The position numbers and the translations under genes were made by a program. From Candidatus Poseidoniales archaeon (lineage in GTDB: Archaea > Thermoplasmatota > Poseidoniia > Poseidoniales > Poseidoniaceae): a DNA stretch of 8,584 nucleotides. Under the pieces are notes generated by a model. That model had not been told where the DNA came from and did no database searches. It saw nothing but the letters and a program-made list of their open reading frames with translations. The DNA lies in assembly GCA_012959845.1 (NCBI GenBank), contig DUCL01000008.1, positions 1 to 8,584 on the forward strand, in the 5' to 3' direction. How positions within the stretch are numbered: position 1 is the stretch's first letter; each line of letters begins with the position of its first letter. This document shows, piece by piece, positions 1-5,960 of the stretch.

Positions 1-1
1 A

Positions 2-1333
2 GACTTACTTGCGTATTGGCAAGCGAAAGACCCAATCCCAACACATCGTCAACTTCTCGTTGACCTTGGCGTTGAAGAAGATGTATTGGCCGCGATATCA
101 AATGAAGAACAGCAATTTGTTGATGATGCACGTGCAGACCTTGAGGATATGGAATGGCCAAGTCCAGAGACAGTAACAAAAGGAATCACTTCGCTCAATG
201 ATGCTGATACTCATCAAGACCACCTTTCAAGAATAAATGGCAGCGAAGAAGTACAATTGGTTGACTCACCACTTGATGTCGGGCAATGTACTTTACAATA
301 TACAGAAAGTGGTGGATGGACATATGCTCGTGCAATACAACAAGCAATGGCAGATATTGCTACGCGTCATCAAGATAACTGCGTATTCATCGGCGAAGAT
401 ATGGAGGTAGCAGGTGCATTTGGAATGAATATGGCATTGAAAAACGCTGGCCATTCGGATAAATTGATTGATATGCCACTTTGTGAGGCAGTCATTGTCC
501 ACACGGGTGTTGGTGCTGCATTATCCGGAATGAGGCCAATGCTAGAAATTCAATTTGGAGGTTTTGCAGCGCTTGGATTTAATGCCTTGATCAACAATGC
601 AGCTATGCTTCGTTGGAGATGGGGAGCAGAGTGCCCAATGACTATTCGAATTCCACTTGGAGGAAAAACTCGTTCAGGCCCTTTCCATGCTAATATGATT
701 GAATCGTGGTTTGCCAATGACCCAGGATTAGTTGTGTTGGCTCCAGCAACTCCTCAAGATGCCTATGACCTCCTGATGGAGGCAGCGGAATTGAATGACC
801 CAGTATTGATGCTTGAGCATATTGGATTGTACGGATTGCGAGGTGGACTTACAGGTTGGGGGCAAAATATCAATCAGAAAGTTGATACTGAATCTGTAAA
901 ACAATCTATTGAAAATGGCCAACCTTTCAAGATTGGTAAGGCTGCAGTAATCAGGGGTGGAAGAGATGTTACTATGGTGACATGGGGTTCAATGCTGCAT
1001 ATCGCATTACAAGCCGCACAACAATTAGCACAAGAAAACATTGAAGTTGAGATAATTGATTTGCGTACACTATTGCCATTTGATGCTCAGACATGTATTG
1101 AATCGGTAACTAGGACTGGCAGACTTGTCGTATTACAAGAAGGTCAATGGAGTGGTGGTCTTGGGCATACAATTCAATCTAGAATAATAGAATCTTGTTT
1201 TTACAATATGGAATCTGCTCCAGTGGTAATTGGTGCACTGGACACTCCAGTGCCATTTTCGCCACCACTTGAAGATCACACTATTCCATCACTGGAACAT
1301 GTTATTGAAGTTCTTCGAGCTACCTGTTCTTGA
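2..1333 (+). CDS. Fused alpha/beta E1 component of a 2-oxoacid dehydrogenase, 5' truncated
   Basis: This encodes the thiamine-diphosphate-dependent decarboxylase (E1) of a pyruvate or branched-chain 2-oxoacid dehydrogenase complex, a cytoplasmic enzyme that feeds acyl groups to the lipoyl E2. The frame is open from base 2, so the apparent TTG start at 86 is internal. Bases 2 to about 165 encode the typical C-terminus of an E1 alpha chain (AYWQAKDPIPTHRQLL, then an acidic helix and EWPSPETV). A polar linker of roughly 45 residues follows. From about base 300 a complete beta chain begins: FIGEDMEVAGAFG near base 390, the presumed thiamine-activating Glu in DMPLCE (codon at 485), LEIQFGGF, IRIPLGG, FHAN, DPVLMLEH, and the C-terminal transketolase domain (VEIIDLRTLLPFD, LVVLQEG). 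Fused E1 chains are known in some lineages. The substrate cannot be fixed from this part. No E2 or E3 gene is visible. The 3' end overlaps the convergent aquaporin gene. Confidence 0.9.
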   Translation, partial: DLLAYWQAKDPIPTHRQLLVDLGVEEDVLAAISNEEQQFVDDARADLEDMEWPSPETVTKGITSLNDADTHQDHLSRINGSEEVQLVDSPLDVGQCTLQYTESGGWTYARAIQQAMADIATRHQDNCVFIGEDMEVAGAFGMNMALKNAGHSDKLIDMPLCEAVIVHTGVGAALSGMRPMLEIQFGGFAALGFNALINNAAMLRWRWGAECPMTIRIPLGGKTRSGPFHANMIESWFANDPGLVVLAPATPQDAYDLLMEAAELNDPVLMLEHIGLYGLRGGLTGWGQNINQKVDTESVKQSIENGQPFKIGKAAVIRGGRDVTMVTWGSMLHIALQAAQQLAQENIEVEIIDLRTLLPFDAQTCIESVTRTGRLVVLQEGQWSGGLGHTIQSRIIESCFYNMESAPVVIGALDTPVPFSPPLEDHTIPSLEHVIEVLRATCS

Positions 1334-1958
1334 TATCATCTGATATTTTTTCTTGATAACCTATTTTCAAAAATAATTCTGCAGCAAGCCAAGCACCAAT
1401 AATAGTTGACAATATATAGAATGGTATGCTGCTATAGAGTTCAGAGATAAGATTTGGTCCTATTGTTCGTGCAGGATTCATACTTGCACCAGTTGCAGGT
1501 CCGAATAAGAATGCTAATATTGCTACGCACCCGCCAATCCATGAAGATACAATAATTCTATTTTCACTTTTGCTAATTATCCACAGTATATTTGCCATCA
1601 AAACAAATGTGATGAAAACTTCGATAATGAATGCACTTGTATAAGAATATCCAGTCGAAATAGTTGTAGGTCCTGCGCCAGAAATAGCAACTGCTGCAAT
1701 CAATGCGCCAATGATTTGTGCGCAAACATACGGAAGAACTGCATTTTTTTCTAAATTACCATGCCGATAAAATGCAATGCTAACTGCAGGATTGATATGG
1801 GCGCCTGAGATTGGTCCAAAAATTAGTATCGCGATTGTAACTGCAACTCCAAATGATAGGCAAACAACAGCCGTAGAAGCGCCGTAGCCAATGCTTCCAC
1901 ATCCCACTGCAACCATCAATGCAGTCCCGAGAAGTTCCGCTCCCGCCCGTTTCCACAT
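1320..1958 (-). CDS. Aquaporin / MIP-family channel with a NIP-like selectivity filter
   Basis: A 212-residue membrane channel of the major intrinsic protein family, passing water or small neutral solutes across the cell membrane. Six hydrophobic helices and both pore-forming repeats are present: SGAHINPAVS (Asn56-Pro57-Ala58) and TGASMNPARTIGP (Asn161-Pro162-Ala163, filter Arg164). The AEXXGT-like opening (GAELLGTALM) and the Glu in FIIEVFITF are typical. Counting from the NPA motifs without gaps against E. coli AqpZ, the four filter positions read Phe36, Ala149, Ala158 and Arg164. The water-specific His is replaced by Ala and the Thr by Ala, as in wider-pore plant NIP channels, so solutes such as glycerol, urea, boric or arsenous acid are possible (inference). 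The length is slightly short but complete. The ATG at 1958 is followed at once by helix 1. The stop is TAG, inside the end of the E1 gene. Confidence 0.93.
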   Translation of the reverse strand: MWKRAGAELLGTALMVAVGCGSIGYGASTAVVCLSFGVAVTIAILIFGPISGAHINPAVSIAFYRHGNLEKNAVLPYVCAQIIGALIAAVAISGAGPTTISTGYSYTSAFIIEVFITFVLMANILWIISKSENRIIVSSWIGGCVAILAFLFGPATGASMNPARTIGPNLISELYSSIPFYILSTIIGAWLAAELFLKIGYQEKISDDIKNR

Positions 1959-1979
1959 ATCTTGTCCCCATCTCCGGCG

Positions 1980-1996
1980 TATTATTTGGTTTTCCT
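1980..1996 (-). promoter_or_regulatory. Candidate archaeal-type promoter (BRE/TATA) of the aquaporin gene
   Basis: Read on the minus strand, AGGAAAACC is followed by AAATAATA (plus-strand 1980-1987). The centre of the AT-rich element lies about 25 nt before the ATG at 1958. This is the distance expected for a TATA box driving a leaderless or nearly leaderless archaeal transcript, with the purine-rich part as a possible TFB recognition element. The assignment is by position and composition only, and depends on the host being archaeal. Confidence 0.35.
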
Positions 1997-2055
1997 AAAT
2001 GAGCCAATTGAACACATTGCCATCATAAGCGTCAAGAAGGAATGGGTAACTCGGG

Positions 2056-2062
2056 TGTATAT
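2056..2062 (+). promoter_or_regulatory. Candidate TATA-like element of the antiporter gene
   Basis: TGTATAT is centred about 23 nt before the ATG at 2082. It overlaps the alternative ATG at 2061, so if it is the true TATA box the 2061 start would not be transcribed and 2082 would be the start. A purine-rich GGAAGGGG at 2063-2070 could instead act as a distant ribosome-binding site. Weak evidence. Confidence 0.25.
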
Positions 2063-2081
2063 GGAAGGGGAAAAAAAGGTA

Positions 2082-3212
2082 ATGGGAATACCTGAATTAA
2101 TCCATTTCAACACCCTCGCCATCACAGGTTCGCTATTTGCCGCAATAATTGGATTCAAATTGTGGAAAGATGAGGCAGGCTGGGATAATCTTCCACTTTC
2201 ATTATTTCTATTGGGATTAGCATTAGCATTACTGGTTACATCCGCAGATTTTTTCATAAGAGGTGCTAAAGGATTGGCACAAAGAGCTGGTATTCCTGAA
2301 GTTGTTATTGGATTAACTATCGTTTCTATTGGTACTTCATTACCGGAAATATTGGTGACCTCAACCGCAGCAATCGATTCTGCGGCCAATCCAGATATCG
2401 CCGATTTTGCAATTGGAGGAATTTTCGGTTCTATTCTAGTTCAAATCACTCTAATTCTTGGTATTGTAGTATTGTGTAGGGGGATGAAAATACGACCCTC
2501 ATGGTTAAAGAGAGATGGATTAATAATGCTCTTTTCATTATTATTATTGAGTGTTTTCATCTACACTGGAAATGATTTAACTCGTATTGAGGGGTTGATA
2601 TTAATCCTCATTTACTCCTTATATATTTCATGGCTACTTCTACATCGTAAAGAGATTAGAGAGGATGAATTATCTGGTAAATCGATAGAAATAGAGGCAA
2701 CTGGATCTAATTGGAGTACAGCCGCATATTTGGTAATGATAACAGTGGGACTTTCATTTGCTGTTTTTGCTGCCAATCATCTGGTATTAATCGCAAGTGA
2801 TTTAGCAGTTTCAATGAATGTTCCACATTCAGTTGTAGGTACAACAATTTCTGGATTTGGGACCTCACTTCCTGAATTAACAATCGCTTTGATGGCTGCT
2901 AGAAAAAGTGAAGGTGTGGCGATTGGAACTTTGATAGGCTCCAATATCACAGACCCATTATTATCCATAGGTATAGCAGCGGTAATAAGTCCATTAGAGA
3001 TTACAAGTACTGGTGCACCTATGTTGTTGAATTTCATCATTCCTGCAACAATATTAGGTTCAGTAATGGCGATTTTCATGATGTGGACACAATATGAGTT
3101 TAAGCGATGGGAAGGTTTGATGTTGATTTTATTCTATGCGGCATTCGTGGCATTGTTAGTAGCAGCACATGAAGGAATTGACGTTTTTCAGCTGAACCAA
3201 TATGTAGTCTGA
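2082..3212 (+). CDS. CaCA-family sodium/calcium antiporter (YrbG-like)
   Basis: An integral membrane cation exchanger expected to use the sodium or proton gradient to expel calcium. Numbered from the ATG at 2082 (376 residues), it has the two inverted alpha repeats of the family: VVIGLTIVSIGTSLPE at 74-89 and SVVGTTISGFGTSLPE at 250-265, each with the ion-binding Glu. The second repeat continues with GSNITDPLL (Ser287, Asp291), matching ligand spacing in NCX_Mj. The first continues with GSILVQITLILG, where the usual Asn ligand is Gln121 and the usual GSN is GSI. About ten helices form the core. An extra hydrophobic segment at about 11-28 precedes the usual family start, and a charged loop at 188-207 separates the halves. 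An upstream in-frame TTG at 1962 gives a poor, non-membrane extension and is rejected; ATG 2061 is the main alternative start. The gene is divergent from the aquaporin. Confidence 0.9.
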   Translation: MGIPELIHFNTLAITGSLFAAIIGFKLWKDEAGWDNLPLSLFLLGLALALLVTSADFFIRGAKGLAQRAGIPEVVIGLTIVSIGTSLPEILVTSTAAIDSAANPDIADFAIGGIFGSILVQITLILGIVVLCRGMKIRPSWLKRDGLIMLFSLLLLSVFIYTGNDLTRIEGLILILIYSLYISWLLLHRKEIREDELSGKSIEIEATGSNWSTAAYLVMITVGLSFAVFAANHLVLIASDLAVSMNVPHSVVGTTISGFGTSLPELTIALMAARKSEGVAIGTLIGSNITDPLLSIGIAAVISPLEITSTGAPMLLNFIIPATILGSVMAIFMMWTQYEFKRWEGLMLILFYAAFVALLVAAHEGIDVFQLNQYVV

Positions 3213-3246
3213 GATAATGGAAACCCACAATAATATCTAATTCCGC

Positions 3247-3260
3247 TGTTATTTTTGTTT
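3247..3260 (+). terminator. T-rich tract, possible terminator of the antiporter transcript
   Basis: The stretch TGTTATTTTTGTTT lies 35 nt after the antiporter stop, within the 82-bp gap before the acyl-CoA dehydrogenase gene. Archaeal polymerases stop at U-rich tracts without a hairpin, which would suit this site. The same AT-rich tract could instead belong to the promoter of the next gene, about 40 nt from its ATG. Confidence 0.35.
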
Positions 3261-3294
3261 CAATCCTCATAAGGGGGTTCCTCTTGGGAGTGTT

Positions 3295-4443
3295 ATGGTC
3301 AACTTCCAACTCGATGAGATGCAAGAGATGTTGCGTGAACTCGCACATGAGTTTGCAGTTGATGAGATTCGCCCTAATGCAGAGCATTGGGATGAGGACT
3401 CACAATACCCGAAGGAGGCGATACAGGCAGCACATGAGATGGGGTTGCTTAATCTACACATTCCTGAAAAATATGGTGGAGCGGGATTGGGTACATTTGA
3501 GGAAGTATTGGTAAATGAAGAACTTGCTTGGGGTGACCCTGGATTTGCTACGGCAGCATATGCAACATCATTGGCCTGTGCTCCTATTATCACTGGTGCA
3601 ACAGAGGAACAAAAGCAAAAATGGCTAAGAAAAATTACTGAAGAAGGGGCTTTGGCTTCATACGGTGTTACAGAACCCGACGCTGGTTCGGATTTAGCAG
3701 CATGTAAAACAACAGCAATACGTGATGGTGATGAATATGTCATTAATGGTTCAAAGATGTTTATTACCGGAGCAGGATACGCTGACTTCTTCTTTATACT
3801 CGCTAAAACAGATCCAGATGCAGGCTATAATGGCATGTCTGGATTTATTGTAGAAGCAGGGGCTGAAGGGTTCTCTCTAGGTAAAAAAGAGACTAACATG
3901 GGCCAGAGATGTTCGGATACACGTGCAATAACATTTGACAATGTAAGAGTTCCAATTGAAAATTTAATTGGTGGTTCTGAATCCGGTGGGTGGATGAATG
4001 CCATGAGTGCTTTTGATATGAGTAGGCCCAATATCGCAGCACATGCAACAGGTTTAGCAAGAGCGGCATATGAGCATGCTTTGCAATATTCTAATGAGAG
4101 ACACACATTTGGTAAGCCTTTACACAAGCACCAAGCGATTCAATTCATGCTTGCGGATATGAAAACCAAAATTGAGGCTAGTAGGTTGTTGACTTGGAAA
4201 AGTGCATACGAAGCAGATAATGGTATCCGTAATACTGAGTCTGCAGCACATGCTAAGAGGTTTGCAGCAGATACAGCAATGGAGGTTTCTACCGATGCAG
4301 TACAAATTTTTGGCGGCTATGGATACTCAGAAGAATATCCGGTTGCACGTCTTATGAGGGGTGCTAAAGTGATGCAAATTTTTGAGGGCTCTTCACAGGT
4401 TCAACGAATGATTATCGGGCGTGAAATCACAAAGGATTTCTGA
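3295..4443 (+). CDS. Acyl-CoA dehydrogenase, medium-chain (MCAD) type
   Basis: A cytoplasmic FAD enzyme that introduces the alpha-beta double bond into an acyl-CoA and passes electrons to electron-transfer flavoprotein. The 382 residues cover the full family length: N-terminal helical domain (about 1-120), beta barrel with SYGVTEPDAGSD at 122-133, and C-terminal helical domain with RHTFGKPLHKHQAIQFMLADM at 269-289. Residues 201-210, NMGQRCSDTR, and the catalytic loop QIFEGSSQVQR with presumed base Glu364 closely resemble mitochondrial and bacterial MCAD. Short- or branched-chain substrates cannot be excluded. The common ITN motif reads ITG at 157-159. The ATG at 3295 is preceded by GGGAG with a 4-nt gap, a weak ribosome-binding site. 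No ETF, thiolase or hydratase gene is adjacent. Its TGA is separated by one base from the stop of the convergent gene. Confidence 0.93.
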   Translation: MVNFQLDEMQEMLRELAHEFAVDEIRPNAEHWDEDSQYPKEAIQAAHEMGLLNLHIPEKYGGAGLGTFEEVLVNEELAWGDPGFATAAYATSLACAPIITGATEEQKQKWLRKITEEGALASYGVTEPDAGSDLAACKTTAIRDGDEYVINGSKMFITGAGYADFFFILAKTDPDAGYNGMSGFIVEAGAEGFSLGKKETNMGQRCSDTRAITFDNVRVPIENLIGGSESGGWMNAMSAFDMSRPNIAAHATGLARAAYEHALQYSNERHTFGKPLHKHQAIQFMLADMKTKIEASRLLTWKSAYEADNGIRNTESAAHAKRFAADTAMEVSTDAVQIFGGYGYSEEYPVARLMRGAKVMQIFEGSSQVQRMIIGREITKDF

Positions 4444-4444
4444 T

Positions 4445-5203
4445 TCAGTATTGCCTCTCAGTGTCTCTATCGGCGACTCTATCCGCCGCCCTTTCGTGGT
4501 CATAAATCATTTTTTCGTAATCATTGACCATCTTTTCTTCCTTTAACTTAATTTCATCTTCCATTCTTAATACATCAGCCGATATTTCGGGTTGAGAGGA
4601 TAGTTCTGCAAAATAGGCATTGATAGCATTTTGGTGGTTGAGAAATTCCATATGTGCCTCCTCTTCTTCATCCCAATCGTCCTCCCATACATCGAAATAA
4701 TCATCAGCCGCTTGCAACATATCAGTTGTGACAATACCTTCTTCTTGGAATATTTCTATTGCTGATAACCTCGTTCTGGGACAGACAATGAATTGTGCCA
4801 GTAACGGAATTTTCATTGCTGTAGTTTTGTCATTTGCTAATGACAAACATAGGCTGACTAAACTATCTCCTATCGGAAGACGAGAGCCACTTTTATTTGT
4901 GTGAATACAAATGCTAACTGTAAATGAACTGTCATTCGCAAAGTCAGTTCTCCTTGCAGCACCTCTCACACAAATCACCCACGAACTTGTCCAATGTGGG
5001 AATATTTTTTCTTGGGTTTTATCCCCTGCAAGTTGATGGGCATTTATTCTGTACCAACGCCTTGACATCCCTCTAGCAAAAATCTCAACTTTTCCATATT
5101 CGACATCATCCCATTGAAGTGAATCACTACCATTTACAGTATTGCGCAACAACCGCATTGACCGATAGTAGGGGTCTAATCTTTCACTTTTAATTTCATC
5201 CAT
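4445..5203 (-). CDS. Hypothetical acidic protein with charged helical C-terminus
   Basis: A 252-residue protein whose family I do not recognise. No signal peptide or membrane segment is evident, so it is probably cytoplasmic. Residues 1-70 are mixed and basic in places, with several aromatic residues (MSRRWYRINAHQ). Residues 72-150 alternate hydrophobic stretches (SSWVICVRGAARR, FTVSICIHT, SLVSLCLSL, PLLAQFIVC), which suggests a beta-rich or alpha/beta fold. Residues 166-183 form a strongly acidic, Trp-containing patch (DDYFDVWEDDWDEEEE). The C-terminal 50 residues are highly charged and probably form a long helix or coiled coil (KLKEEKMVNDYEKMIYDHE). Five cysteines lie at scattered positions, with no metal-binding pair. 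The ATG at 5203 is the only good start; it has no clear ribosome-binding site. The unbroken 252 codons and lack of any better gene on the other strand support it as real. Function unknown. Confidence 0.75.
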   Translation of the reverse strand: MDEIKSERLDPYYRSMRLLRNTVNGSDSLQWDDVEYGKVEIFARGMSRRWYRINAHQLAGDKTQEKIFPHWTSSWVICVRGAARRTDFANDSSFTVSICIHTNKSGSRLPIGDSLVSLCLSLANDKTTAMKIPLLAQFIVCPRTRLSAIEIFQEEGIVTTDMLQAADDYFDVWEDDWDEEEEAHMEFLNHQNAINAYFAELSSQPEISADVLRMEDEIKLKEEKMVNDYEKMIYDHERAADRVADRDTERQY

Positions 5204-5259
5204 GAATATTGAGAACTCTTAGGGTATTTCAAGACGCGATAATTAGTTGAGTAATAATT

Positions 5260-5278
5260 TAGTCAATTCTCATGACTA
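5260..5278. repeat. Inverted repeat in the divergent region before mocA
   Basis: TAGTCA, seven spacer bases, then TGACTA form a perfect six-base inverted repeat. It lies between the divergent hypothetical gene and mocA, 42 nt from the mocA start. The size and symmetry would suit a dimeric repressor or activator, but a repeat this short can arise by chance. Confidence 0.3.
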
Positions 5279-5286
5279 TTAGCCGA

Positions 5287-5301
5287 TTATTCAAAGAATA
5301 A
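5287..5301. promoter_or_regulatory. Inverted repeat over the putative TATA region of mocA
   Basis: TTATTC, AAA, GAATAA is a perfect inverted repeat ending 18 nt before the mocA ATG. Its right half, AGAATAAC, sits where a TATA element would be for a leaderless transcript. It could therefore be promoter, operator or both. No regulator gene is nearby to name a partner. Confidence 0.35.
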
Positions 5302-5319
5302 CACTGTTGTGCCAACATC

Positions 5320-5913
5320 ATGGCCAAGGGGATTCCAGCAATTATTTTGGCTGCGGGAGCATCATCTCGACTTGGCCAACCCAAGGCACTTGTGAATGTT
5401 GGAGATACCAATTTGCTAGGGTTGGCATTCGGCCGTTTACAAAATGCGGGGTGTTCACCCATTGTTGTAGTAACATCATCTGAATTGGCAATTGATTGTT
5501 TAACATCAGTGCCAGACGCTACAATAGTAATCAACAAAGCACCTCAAGAAGGCCGAACTGGAAGTATACAATGTGGATTGATGTCATTGTGTGGCGATCA
5601 TGGTAGAACTCCGAGGAGGGTGCTAATTGCACCAGTGGATAGGCCAGGGTGGAATGTTACCATGGTAAAACAGTTGATTGATTCTAATAATTCGTGCAAG
5701 CCGGTAAGCAACAAGAGGAGTGGCCATCCAGTAATTATTGCTGGAGATGACATTGAAGAAGTATTAGCCGCTAATCCAGATGAACCTTTGAGAGAACTTG
5801 TTTCTTTCAATCCAGTACAGGTAAATTATCAATTAATTTCTCTGAATATTGACACACAACAAGATTTACAGTTATTATTGGATAACGAGCAAACACTTCT
5901 ACAAACTGATTGA
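5320..5913 (+). CDS. mocA: MocA/MobA-like molybdenum cofactor nucleotidyltransferase
   Basis: A cytoplasmic nucleotidyltransferase expected to attach CMP (MocA) or GMP (MobA) to molybdopterin during cofactor maturation. The 197 residues match the usual length. Diagnostic motifs are the N-terminal nucleotide-binding loop LAAGASSRLGQPK (10-22), where the LAAG and QPK forms favour the MocA type, then GRTGSIQCGL (78-87), the metal-binding APVDRPG with Asp107 (104-110), SGHPV (134-138) and LNIDTQQDL near the end. Partnership with the following xdhC-like gene 47 nt downstream strongly supports a role in cofactor supply for a xanthine dehydrogenase or CO dehydrogenase type enzyme. The ATG at 5320 is the only start that places the loop near the N-terminus as usual; there is no Shine-Dalgarno. 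Specificity for CTP over GTP is inferred. Some family members act on other nucleotides or sugars, so some doubt remains. Confidence 0.85.
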   Translation: MAKGIPAIILAAGASSRLGQPKALVNVGDTNLLGLAFGRLQNAGCSPIVVVTSSELAIDCLTSVPDATIVINKAPQEGRTGSIQCGLMSLCGDHGRTPRRVLIAPVDRPGWNVTMVKQLIDSNNSCKPVSNKRSGHPVIIAGDDIEEVLAANPDEPLRELVSFNPVQVNYQLISLNIDTQQDLQLLLDNEQTLLQTD

Positions 5914-5960
5914 ACAGTATTAGTCGCAAAGTGTATGTGTGAACCCCGCAAGGCGTGGAT

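Noticed and set aside
86..88. TTG as the start of the E1 beta gene
   Set aside because: The frame is open back to base 2 and the upstream residues match the end of an E1 alpha chain, so this TTG is internal.
1962..2060. N-terminal extension of the antiporter from TTG 1962
   Set aside because: The added residues are not family-like, the start would begin only 4 nt from the divergent aquaporin ATG, and good ATGs occur at 2061 and 2082.
1982..2389. Minus-strand open frame of 135 codons over the antiporter start
   Set aside because: It is antisense to a clear membrane-protein gene and has no recognisable motif.
3267..3743. Minus-strand open frame of 158 codons over the acyl-CoA dehydrogenase
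   Set aside because: Ser/Ala/Pro-rich translation typical of an antisense shadow; the plus-strand frame is an unmistakable enzyme.
5259..5537. Minus-strand open frame crossing the mocA start
   Set aside because: It is antisense to the nucleotide-binding loop of mocA and lacks motifs.
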